Source: Ruminococcus flavefaciens
GTDB taxonomy: Bacteria; Bacillota; Clostridia; Oscillospirales; Ruminococcaceae
Assembly (NCBI RefSeq): GCF_900116855.1
Contig: NZ_UETD01000012.1
Coordinates: 109,250 to 164,857 of the forward strand
Length of the DNA stretch: 55,608 nt
Direction: 5' to 3'
Position 1 is the stretch's first letter. Each line of letters starts with the position of its first letter. Of the stretch, positions 49,242 through 55,608 are shown in pieces. The position numbers were made by a program, and so were the translations under genes. Below the pieces are notes generated by a model. It was given only the letters and a program-made list of their open reading frames with translations. It was not told the DNA's origin and searched no databases.

Positions 49242-49276
49242 ATACAGTCAATATACTGTATTCAGATATGTATAAT
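49242..49276 (+). promoter_or_regulatory. promoter with overlapping palindromic operator
   Basis: ATACAGT-N6-ACTGTAT, a perfect inverted repeat at 49242-49261, ends 9 bases before a perfect TATAAT (49271-49276) and covers the -35 region (TCAATA at 17-base spacing, weak). The weak -35 and overlapping operator suggest control by a local regulator. Confidence 0.6.
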
Positions 49277-49299
49277 ATGCTTTTAGAGGAGGCGGTACT

Positions 49300-49593
49300 A
49301 TGAAAAAAGCAGCTAAGATCAGCAAAAGAGATCTGAAGCTTACATACAGCATCGACATTGCCCTCTGCGTCATGAACTTTCTTGTTTGCTCTGTGCTCTG
49401 CGCAGGAGGAAGCGAATGGCTCAATGCAGCAGGAGTAATTGCTCTTATAACTGCCCTGATACCAATTGTATCCAAACGGCTCTACTACAAGGATGAATAC
49501 ACAGCAAGAGCAGCCGACACGGTCATGACAGTTTACAGAGTGCTGCTTTCGGCACTGCTGCTCTATGGCATAGACTTTTTCCTCATAGCTTAA
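49300..49593 (+). CDS. small integral membrane protein
   Basis: A 97-residue protein with three hydrophobic helices (about residues 17-33, 38-55 and 77-96) and basic N-terminal residues (K-K-A-A-K-I-S-K-R). No family recognised. GAGGAGG precedes the ATG. First gene of a three-gene unit ending with the DUF4153 protein. Confidence 0.65.
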   Translation: MKKAAKISKRDLKLTYSIDIALCVMNFLVCSVLCAGGSEWLNAAGVIALITALIPIVSKRLYYKDEYTARAADTVMTVYRVLLSALLLYGIDFFLIA

Positions 49594-49607
49594 AAGGAGA
49601 GATAAGA

Positions 49608-50024
49608 ATGAAAAAGGGAACAACACGCGGCATACACACATTTCTTAAAGTACTTGCAGGTACTATGGCAGCAGGCTCGGTCCTGTTTTCGGGAGCAGTT
49701 GCCCTGCGGCAGTACAGACTCAACTACCGCATAACTCTCAGCGATGAGAACCTTGCCCACATAGAGCAGGTATTTGATATCAGCTCGGCTGACGAGTTCA
49801 GATACTTCAGCTACAGCGGCAGAGACAGTGAAAAGGGCGAGACAGTGGAGCTTGAGACCGACGATTACGAAAGGTTTATCTCCGAGAACGTCAACACTTC
49901 TCTGGAACTCCGCCCCACAAACGACGGCAGATTGCACTACGATTACAGCGACGGCAGGGGTGAGATAGAAGTGATCAGCCTTGCAAGCGGAAGTTATTGC
50001 ATAAAGCTTCATGAGACAGTATAA
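49608..50024 (+). CDS. membrane-anchored hypothetical protein
   Basis: A 138-residue protein with an N-terminal helix (about residues 13-32) and an extracytoplasmic domain containing D-E-F-R-Y-F-S-Y-S-G-R-D-S and L-E-L-R-P-T-N-D-G. Size and layout resemble the product at 48847, though similarity is not clear by eye. AAAGGAG precedes the ATG. Confidence 0.65.
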   Translation: MKKGTTRGIHTFLKVLAGTMAAGSVLFSGAVALRQYRLNYRITLSDENLAHIEQVFDISSADEFRYFSYSGRDSEKGETVELETDDYERFISENVNTSLELRPTNDGRLHYDYSDGRGEIEVISLASGSYCIKLHETV

Positions 50025-50038
50025 AGGAGGATACCATA

Positions 50039-51574
50039 ATGGATAATAATAATAATATTTACGGACAGTATCCCGGAACACCATATCCCATGCCCTATGC
50101 ACCGCCTCAGCCTGTGGCAAAGCCAAAGGAAAAGCCCGAATACTCAAAGGCGGAGCTGGTGCTTTCGGCATTTGTGTTTATCGCAGCATTCTTTTTCGTC
50201 AGATTTGTCATTTTTCACGCCACAGGCTTCATCACCACGGGACTTTTCATAGCTGTCATTACCGCGGCAATAATATACATGAAGAAAAGGGAATGCTCGT
50301 TCTCGGGCTACAACAAGCTTCTGACCGTGGTATTTTACTTATTTACCGCAGTATTCTCCATAACCGCCAACAACTTCATAAAAACTCTTGACGTGGTCTT
50401 TCTTTTCTGCGGTATAGCCTATCTGGTGTACTCAGTGGGAGCAGACAACAAGGGCGTGGAGCGCTACCTGCCCTTTGCACTTACAAAGGCTGTATTCGGT
50501 CACCCGTTCACAGGCTTCACCAAGCAGACCGACATCGCTCAGGACTCACTCTCGGACTCAAAGACAGCCACAAACATCAAGTATATCGTTATAGGACTCC
50601 TTATCACTATTCCCCTTACATTGGTAGTTGCAGGACTTCTCATGTCCGCAGATGACGGTGTTGAGAAAATGCTCACGGGTATTGTCAACAGGATCTTCAG
50701 CGAGGAGATATGGAACGTCTTTATACAGCTGGCACTGGCTCTGCCTTTTTCGCTGTATCTTTTCGGTATGTTTTATACCAATACCCACCGCAAGGACATA
50801 AAGGAGCTTGACCCAAATGTCTGCAAATTCAAGATATACAATATGCGCTTTGTAAGCAACCTTGTGGTATATACCGCAGTAACTCCTATATGTATACTCT
50901 ATGTACTGTTCTTCATCTCGCAGGCTAACTACTTCCTCTCAGCCTTTTCGGGCAGCCTTCCCGAGGGCTTTACCTATGCGGACTACGCAAGACGGGGCTT
51001 TTTTGAGCTCTTTACAGTAGCCCTTATCAATCTTGGCGTTCTCTGCTTCATGAGCCTGCACTCAAAAAAGGCAGGCAGAGAAAAGCCCTTTGCGCTGAAG
51101 TTTTACAGCATTGTCATCAGCGTATTCACCATTATCCTCATTGCAACAGCCATGAGCAAGATGGTAATGTATATCAATGCCTACGGACTCACAGTTCTGA
51201 GAGTTTACACAAGCTGGTTCATGGTGCTTCTGGCACTGGTATTCGTCATGGTGATAATAAAGCAGTTCCGCTATGATATGAAGTTTGCGAAGCATCTGTG
51301 CGTTATCTTCACCCTCATGTTCGGACTCCTCTGCTTCTCACGACCCGAAGCAATTATAGCAAAGTACAACATAGAGATGTACCGCTCGGGACAGCTTGAG
51401 GAGCTTGATACCGATGCCATTCTGCATATGTCCGATGACGGTCTCCTTGTGGCGCTTGAGGAGGACGAGGTGACAGCCGACGAGGTAAACGAAGTGAAAT
51501 ACAGACTCTATCAGCGCGACAGCTATGGAAAATACAATATCTCCGCAATGATAGTTGACAGCATGACCGAATAA
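50039..51574 (+). CDS. DUF4153/DUF4173-type multi-span membrane protein
   Basis: A 511-residue protein with a Pro/Tyr/Asn-rich cytoplasmic N-terminus, then about 12 membrane helices, and a C-terminal soluble tail. Features such as N-F-I-K-T-L-D, the F-Y-T-N-T-H-R segment and the R-V-Y-T-S-W-F-M-V region fit the DUF4153/DUF4173 group, function unknown. AAAGGAGG precedes the ATG. A terminator follows. Confidence 0.78.
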   Translation: MDNNNNIYGQYPGTPYPMPYAPPQPVAKPKEKPEYSKAELVLSAFVFIAAFFFVRFVIFHATGFITTGLFIAVITAAIIYMKKRECSFSGYNKLLTVVFYLFTAVFSITANNFIKTLDVVFLFCGIAYLVYSVGADNKGVERYLPFALTKAVFGHPFTGFTKQTDIAQDSLSDSKTATNIKYIVIGLLITIPLTLVVAGLLMSADDGVEKMLTGIVNRIFSEEIWNVFIQLALALPFSLYLFGMFYTNTHRKDIKELDPNVCKFKIYNMRFVSNLVVYTAVTPICILYVLFFISQANYFLSAFSGSLPEGFTYADYARRGFFELFTVALINLGVLCFMSLHSKKAGREKPFALKFYSIVISVFTIILIATAMSKMVMYINAYGLTVLRVYTSWFMVLLALVFVMVIIKQFRYDMKFAKHLCVIFTLMFGLLCFSRPEAIIAKYNIEMYRSGQLEELDTDAILHMSDDGLLVALEEDEVTADEVNEVKYRLYQRDSYGKYNISAMIVDSMTE

Positions 51575-51590
51575 GATACAGCTTTGAAAA

Positions 51591-51634
51591 AAGACCCGTA
51601 AGCAGGACAAACCTGTTCACGGGTCTTAATTTTT
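51591..51634 (+). terminator. intrinsic terminator after the DUF4153 gene
   Basis: A stem AAGACCCGT/ACGGGTCTT with an inner CAGG/CCTG stem, followed by AATTTTT. Confidence 0.88.
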
Positions 51635-51643
51635 GTTCTGAGG

Positions 51644-51923
51644 CAAAATAAAAATCTCCCCATGAAAGATCACAGCGGAGATAAGGATTTCCGATCCATA
51701 GGCATGAGTTTCTATGTCCTCGGAGCTTGGTATGATGTTATCTTAGAATAAAAACGCAGTTTTCAGCGAGAATTTTCCAATCACGGAGACTCCTTTTGTA
51801 CGGTGGGATAATATCCGACCTGTGTGGATAAAGGAGTCTCCGCAGGGGACAAAAGCCCATTTAAGCGGAGATATCCATGACGAAACCATGGATAGTTGCC
51901 TGTTTACAGACGGAACAGGACTA
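51644..51923 (-). ncRNA. candidate LytTR-controlled structured RNA
   Basis: A predicted leftward transcript of about 270-280 nt, from the promoter at 51930-51958 to a terminator hairpin (ATCTCC/GGAGAT, then TTTTATTTT) ending at 51644. From the 5' end it has hairpins CCTGTT/AACAGG (51899-51919) and ATCCATG/CATGGAT (51873-51893), then TCTCCGC (51865-51871), which can pair with GCGGAGA (51837-51843). The latter is also part of a perfect 13-bp stem (51830-51842 with 51784-51796) that covers the ribosome-binding site of a 13-codon ORF. No RNA family is recognised. This and the control region fill the gap 51575-52057. Confidence 0.55.
51743..51784 (-). CDS. possible 13-residue peptide MIGKFSLKTAFLF
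   Basis: A GTG-initiated ORF inside the candidate RNA, with AAAGGAG five bases upstream. The peptide is short, cationic and hydrophobic. The ribosome-binding site lies in one arm of the 13-bp stem, so translation would depend on refolding. It could be a regulatory peptide or leader, or simply chance. Confidence 0.3.
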   Translation of the reverse strand: MIGKFSLKTAFLF

Positions 51924-51929
51924 AATCTT

Positions 51930-51996
51930 ATCATAACTTATTATGAGCAGAAAATCAACACTTTAGCGTGAAATGTTATTTTTTTGCGTGAAATGT
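51930..51996 (-). promoter_or_regulatory. promoter with two ATTTCACGC boxes
   Basis: Minus-strand TTGATT (51953-51958) and TATGAT (51930-51935) spaced 17. Upstream are two direct copies of ACATTTCACGC, 20 bp apart (51966-51976 and 51986-51996), the layout expected for a LytTR activator. Confidence 0.65.
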
Positions 51997-52035
51997 ACAT
52001 TTTTATTCACAGTTTATTAACAATATAAGCAGAAA

Positions 52036-52056
52036 TAAATGCCTTGCGGCACTTAT
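52036..52056 (-). terminator. weak terminator after the kinase gene
   Basis: Minus-strand stem AAGTGCC/GGCATTT with a GCAA loop, then ATTTCT. It abuts the kinase stop codon; read-through into the downstream RNA is possible. Confidence 0.4.
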
Positions 52057-52057
52057 C

Positions 52058-53332
52058 TCAATATGCGATCATAATGTCTGCTGTGAAGATACTCTTTTCC
52101 CATTTAAAGGAGAGGATACCGTCCAGCTGTTTAACGGCTTCGCGGACGCTGCTTACGCCGATGCCGTGGCCGTAGCCCTCTTTCTTTGTGGTAAGATTGT
52201 CCGCATCGACCTCGTCCGAGGGGTTCATAACGCAGATCCTCAGCTTCTTGTTATTCTGTATTATGGAAATATAGACGTATTTGTCCTCAGTCTGAGAGCG
52301 CTGAGTGCCTTCAATGGCGTTATCGAGGAGGTTGGCGATTATCCTGCACAGGAGGAGCTCATCGGTGTCCATCTGGTCGGTGACCATGACCTTGCAGGAG
52401 AATGGTATGCCCTCTTTAAGGGACTTTGCCCATTTCATATTTACGATAGCATCAACTGCGGAAATGCCCGTATAGCAGACTCCGCTGGCGTCGTTGACCT
52501 TTGAGTAGAGCCTGTCAAGGTGGACAACGGCTTCGGGACCCGAGCCCTGCCTGAACATTCTCTTTGCCGCCGCCAGCTGGTTACTGATATCGTGCTTGAG
52601 CTGGCGTATCTCTGTATACTTGTTTTCGATGAGCCTGTAATTCTCCTCCTCTGACTGGAGCCTCTGCTCCATCAGCTGGAGCTTTAAGGTGTTGGAATAG
52701 GTATCAAAAAAGTCGAAAACGAATATATTCAGCAGGAAAATACCTGCCACAGACAGCAGATAAACAACTGTCCTTCTGGGCGATACCGTGCTGGAAACGA
52801 ATATGCCGTTGAGGACTATGAGGCTCAGCAGGGGGACGAAGATAATGAGCAGCCAGTTCTTGAACGGCATCTCCCTCTGCTTGGGGCGGAGATATTCCGC
52901 GATATATATGCTTATCCAGAAGCAGAACAGCTTTGAGCAAGCCATTCCGATGTATCTTCCCATGCCTGAATTAAGCTGAGATTCGGGAGTTCCCAGATTC
53001 ATCAGCGTCAGTGCTCCCATAGGGATTATCTCCGAGGCGAGTATGACGACTATGAACATAAGGCAGTAGAAGATGATACTTCGTATCTTACTTTCAAACA
53101 TTATCACGGATATTATCATCATTGACGCGAATACCAGTACCAGTTTCAGCCACGGATTGGCATCGGCAAGAGTGACCGACACTAAAACGCCGAACATTCC
53201 CACGGCGGGGATGACAAGGAACTTAGGCGTATACCTGTACTGCTCCTTCATTATCTGATACAGATAAAATATAACTATACACGCCTCAAAGACGCAATTG
53301 ACCGTTTCGATTATGTTTTCGGAAGTAAACAT
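52058..53332 (-). CDS. GHKL sensor histidine kinase, AgrC-like (HPK10)
   Basis: A 424-residue membrane kinase. About six N-terminal membrane helices span residues 10-205. The coiled dimerisation region carries the phospho-acceptor H247 in R-Q-L-K-H-D-I-S-N-Q-L, and the HATPase has N-L-L-D-N-A-I-E-G and G-H-G-I-G-V-S-S-V. This architecture belongs to peptide-sensing kinases (AgrC, ComD and relatives). The start at 53332 has GGTGGAG and follows the regulator stop by one base. No AgrB/AgrD-like genes were found nearby, so the signal is unknown. Confidence 0.9.
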   Translation of the reverse strand: MFTSENIIETVNCVFEACIVIFYLYQIMKEQYRYTPKFLVIPAVGMFGVLVSVTLADANPWLKLVLVFASMMIISVIMFESKIRSIIFYCLMFIVVILASEIIPMGALTLMNLGTPESQLNSGMGRYIGMACSKLFCFWISIYIAEYLRPKQREMPFKNWLLIIFVPLLSLIVLNGIFVSSTVSPRRTVVYLLSVAGIFLLNIFVFDFFDTYSNTLKLQLMEQRLQSEEENYRLIENKYTEIRQLKHDISNQLAAAKRMFRQGSGPEAVVHLDRLYSKVNDASGVCYTGISAVDAIVNMKWAKSLKEGIPFSCKVMVTDQMDTDELLLCRIIANLLDNAIEGTQRSQTEDKYVYISIIQNNKKLRICVMNPSDEVDADNLTTKKEGYGHGIGVSSVREAVKQLDGILSFKWEKSIFTADIMIAY

Positions 53333-53333
53333 T

Positions 53334-54041
53334 TCAGCTCCACCTGCTCCTGCTGTAGTCCATAAAGCACTGCTTGATATTTTTGATATGATTTCTGCTT
53401 GCAAAAAGAGTGTCACCGTTGGTGAGGATGACCTGGTTTTTGCGGATATAGTCGATATTAGCGATGTTGGCGAGGGTGCTTTTGTCAAGACGGGCAAAAA
53501 GCAGGTCAGACAGCTGGGCTTCGAGCTCCGACAGGGTACCCTTTGTAAAGTAGTCCCCGTTTTTTGTATGTATCAGGAGCTTATGGGAAAAGACCTCGAT
53601 ATAAAGTATATCATCGGTAGGTATCTTTTCATCCTTTCCGCCGTCGGAGGCTATGATATACCGCGTATTGCGGTAATACTCCCTTACGGCGTCGTCGAGC
53701 TGTTTCATATAGATAGAGTGAGGCTGATTTTTCAGGATATACCTGAAGGCTCTTACCGCATAGCCCTGACAGGCGAATTTCTCATAGCTTGTCAGGAATA
53801 TGATAATAACCTTTTCGTCTATTTTTCGGATAAATTCAGCGGTCTCGAGTCCGTTCAGTCCGGGCATTTCGATATCGAGGATTATAATAGCGTACTTATC
53901 CTCGCAGAAATCCGCAAGCAGTTCTCTGCCTGTTTTGAATTCGTCGAAAGAGAATTCGTTGTCATAAGACTGAAGGGAAGAAAGGTCCTCTTCTATTTTT
54001 GTTAAAAATCTTTCCTCATCATCGCATATGGCGATCTTCAA
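53334..54041 (-). CDS. LytTR-family response regulator, AgrA-like
   Basis: A 235-residue regulator. The receiver has acidic D7/D8, phospho-acceptor D56 in I-L-D-I-E-M-P-G, and T/S-S-Y. The C-terminal LytTR domain (about residues 130-235) binds DNA as direct repeats. The start is TTG with AAGGGGG upstream. It is the first gene of the two-component operon, and its promoter region also holds ATTTCAC boxes, so autoregulation is likely. Confidence 0.92.
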   Translation of the reverse strand: MKIAICDDEERFLTKIEEDLSSLQSYDNEFSFDEFKTGRELLADFCEDKYAIIILDIEMPGLNGLETAEFIRKIDEKVIIIFLTSYEKFACQGYAVRAFRYILKNQPHSIYMKQLDDAVREYYRNTRYIIASDGGKDEKIPTDDILYIEVFSHKLLIHTKNGDYFTKGTLSELEAQLSDLLFARLDKSTLANIANIDYIRKNQVILTNGDTLFASRNHIKNIKQCFMDYSRSRWS

Positions 54042-54136
54042 TATGATATCCCCCTTGAAAGAACAGCGGCGATGTGTAAAAATTCTGACTAATCAACGCA
54101 GAACTGACAACTCCGCGAAAAACATATAACGGATTA

Positions 54137-54165
54137 ATTATACTATAAAAAATATATTTTGTCAA
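54137..54165 (-). promoter_or_regulatory. promoter of the two-component operon
   Basis: Minus-strand TTGACA and TATAAT, both perfect, spaced exactly 17. The leader is about 90 nt. Confidence 0.85.
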
Positions 54166-54218
54166 TCGTTTAGAGCCTGATTTTAGGTTGAAAATGAATA
54201 ATTCGTGAACAAAACAGT

Positions 54219-54286
54219 GCATTTCACGCACAAAAATTACACTTGGCGCATTTCACTTGAAATTTATAACGTTTTTGCGCTATAAT
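54219..54286 (+). promoter_or_regulatory. glycosyltransferase promoter with ATTTCAC boxes
   Basis: GCATTTCACGC (54219-54229), a degenerate ATTACACTT (54236-54244) and GCATTTCACTT (54248-54258) lie directly upstream of TTGAAA (54257-54262) and TATAAT (54281-54286), spaced 18. The box core is the one found twice at 51966-51996. The leader to 54402 contains a GCGGTAT/ATACCGC hairpin. Together with the divergent promoter this fills 54042-54401. Confidence 0.65.
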
Positions 54287-54401
54287 CTTATTTAGTTATG
54301 TTATAAAATTATTCTGCTTTCATAGCAGGGGGACTAACTTAATTCTCGCGGTATGGGGATACCGCAAAACAATTTTACAAGGATGTACAGGAGAAATAAC
54401 A

Positions 54402-55352
54402 ATGAAATGCAGCATAATAGTATCATATTGCCGCTCTGTTGAGAGGGCGGTAAGGTTGTACCACTCACTGGAAAACCAGGACTTTCCACATGATGAGTAT
54501 GAGATCATTTTCGTAAACTATAGCGAGATCGACGGACTTTCCGAGTATATCGCCGACCATCCCTCAAGAGTAAGGGTGCGCTGTTTTACTGTTTCAGGCG
54601 CAAGGGTAAGTCAGGCTAAAAATCAGGGCATCAGACGCGCTTCGGGAGAGCTTCTCATCTTCCTCAACGGCGACGAGATAGCCACAAGGAGCTTCGTTTC
54701 GGGGCACTATGACGCTTACAAGAAGCACGGCAAGCCTGTTATGCAGTTCGGTCTTACCAAGCAGGTATTCGAGGATAATGACGAGGTTTTCTTTGAGAAC
54801 CGCGAAATACTCAGAAACGGCATCCGTTACTGGCTCACTGAGCCCGAGACATACGGTCTCGACAAGCACAAGAGCTATTACTACATCAAGGATATCCGCC
54901 TGAAAATGCTTGAGCCCTATCGCTACGACTTCGATAAGGTAAAGTATAAGATGATATTCACTCAGACCTCAAACCTCTCTATACCCATGGAGTGCATCAG
55001 GCGCTTCGGCGGCATTGACGAGAGCTTCCGCGGACAGGAGATAGAGGACTGGGAATTCGGATACCGTATGATGAAAAACGGCGTAGATATCGTTTACAAT
55101 CCGCAGGTAGCTGTTCTACATCTCTATGAAAAGGAGAAGTATGACAGCAAGCGCTACAGCGAGTGGAAGAGCAATCTTGACATAATGCTCCGTAAATATA
55201 ACGACAGCTTTCTTGACGAGCTGGAGGAGTTCAAGAGCTTCTTCGACCCGGTACGCAGGGAGCGTATCCGCAAGGCAGAGCCCGGCAAAAACATCTGGAT
55301 CGAGGTATATAAGCACCTTGAGCGCTCGGCAAGAAAGCCTTCATTTGCTTGA
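54402..55352 (+). CDS. family 2 glycosyltransferase
   Basis: A 316-residue GT-A fold glycosyltransferase. The N-terminal strand is C-S-I-I-V-S-Y-C-R-S, with a D-x-D-like N-G-D-E in L-I-F-L-N-G-D-E (about residue 90). A galactosyltransferase-like C-terminal part has F-G-G-I-D-E-S-F-R-G-Q-E-I-E-D-W-E-F-G. No membrane helix. The acceptor is unknown; a cell-surface or exported glycan is plausible. AGGAGA precedes the ATG. Its promoter carries the putative LytTR boxes. Confidence 0.88.
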   Translation: MKCSIIVSYCRSVERAVRLYHSLENQDFPHDEYEIIFVNYSEIDGLSEYIADHPSRVRVRCFTVSGARVSQAKNQGIRRASGELLIFLNGDEIATRSFVSGHYDAYKKHGKPVMQFGLTKQVFEDNDEVFFENREILRNGIRYWLTEPETYGLDKHKSYYYIKDIRLKMLEPYRYDFDKVKYKMIFTQTSNLSIPMECIRRFGGIDESFRGQEIEDWEFGYRMMKNGVDIVYNPQVAVLHLYEKEKYDSKRYSEWKSNLDIMLRKYNDSFLDELEEFKSFFDPVRRERIRKAEPGKNIWIEVYKHLERSARKPSFA

Positions 55353-55453
55353 TATCCGCTTATGCTGCGCCTTGTCCCTTCCCTGTAACAAGGGGCAGCA
55401 CTATATTGATAAAAGGCTTGGGGAAATATCCTTGGGCTTTGATATTCCTTCCG

Positions 55454-55487
55454 AAAGCTTCGCATTTTTGCGGAGCTTTTCTGTTTT
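55454..55487 (+). terminator. intrinsic terminator after the glycosyltransferase gene
   Basis: A 10-bp stem AAAGCTTCGC/GCGGAGCTTT with loop ATTTTT, followed by TTCTGTTTTT. It is about 100 bases after the stop. Confidence 0.75.
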
Positions 55488-55504
55488 TCAGACAGGAAGA
55501 TTAT

Positions 55505-55608
55505 ATAAATCATAATTTAGCGCATACGCGAAAAATTGGAAATGTAGGGGACGGCGCAGCTAACAGCTGCACGTACCCTCTGTCAGCTTGGCTGACATCT
55601 CCCTACAC
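55505..55608. repeat. MITE-like element D, cut by the window end
   Basis: It begins ATAAATCATAATTTA, the exact reverse complement of the right end of elements A and B. The next 37 bases (GCGCATACGCG to TAGGGGACGGCG) are identical to element C. AGCTAACAGCT and GTCAGCTTGGCTGAC palindromes follow. The right end is outside the window. Confidence 0.75.

Noticed and set aside
51823..51831. Perfect DnaA box TGTGGATAA
   Set aside because: It stands alone, with no neighbouring boxes, and falls in the loop of a long RNA stem. A chance match is likely.
51743..51934. 63-codon minus-strand frame spanning the candidate RNA
   Set aside because: Its ATG lies inside the -10 box of the promoter at 51930-51958, so that promoter cannot yield a message containing it; no ribosome-binding site. 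Only the short GTG ORF at its end is kept.
51640..54401. An agrD/agrB-like autoinducer peptide system beside the kinase
   Set aside because: I looked on both strands for a Cys-containing propeptide and an AgrB-like protease and found neither in the window.

Overview
The window covers the chromosomal replication-origin region of a Gram-positive anaerobe, most likely a Ruminococcus or a close relative in the Oscillospiraceae. Three things point there: the rpmH-rnpA-yidD-yidC-jag-mnmE-mnmG-rsmG-noc-parA-parB order on one side of dnaA and dnaN-yaaA-recF-remB-gyrB-gyrA on the other; an anaerobe-type redox operon (flavodiiron protein, ferredoxin:thioredoxin reductase-like protein, thioredoxin); and a GH5 glucanase. 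No tRNA, rRNA or CRISPR array was seen. TTG start codons with good Shine-Dalgarno sites recur (starts at 7411, 9212, 10623, 23192, 26895 and 54041).

Layout. 0-9.8 kb: housekeeping genes (DUF2461, PepV-like dipeptidase, sugar ABC ATPase, RsuA-type pseudouridine synthase, nrdR operon, CNNM/CorC transporter, ytaF) plus a DnaA-box-like cluster at 1055-1233, about 19 kb from dnaA. 9.8-21.8 kb: the leftward origin operon dnaA, dnaN, yaaA, recF, remB, a RAYT transposase, gyrB, a YcxB-like gene, gyrA and three small genes. 19.9-22.2 kb: a bipartite oriC, with box arrays on both sides of dnaA. 22.2-33.6 kb: the rightward origin operons from rpmH to serS, with three identical parS-like sites. The stretch from about 26.44 to 30.54 kb (3' part of mnmE, mnmG, rsmG, noc) is clearly more AT-rich than its flanks. 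33.6-47.5 kb: accessory genes, including a DUF3789 pair, the FprA/FTR/GNAT/Trx operon, two ECF sigma factor/membrane sensor pairs, exonuclease III, an Fe-ADH/phosphoesterase/macro-domain operon and a GH5 enzyme without a signal peptide. 47.6-51.6 kb: a lipoprotein and small membrane-protein genes with a DUF2975/Xre pair and a DUF4153 protein. 51.6-55.4 kb: a GHKL-kinase/LytTR-regulator operon, a family 2 glycosyltransferase and a likely structured RNA.

Two systems stand out. (1) The AgrC/AgrA-like pair at 52.06-54.04 kb is flanked by copies of an ATTTCACGC motif. These lie upstream of a promoter for the glycosyltransferase and upstream of a second promoter that would make a roughly 270-nt terminated RNA. 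That RNA has mutually exclusive hairpins, one of which covers the ribosome-binding site of a 13-codon ORF. The arrangement resembles RNAIII of the staphylococcal agr system by analogy only. (2) A REP-associated tyrosine transposase is fitted seamlessly between remB and gyrB. Its own reading frame contains two inverted copies of the REP palindrome that also occurs inside a family of intergenic elements with 15-bp terminal inverted repeats (779, 33921, 44571, 55505).
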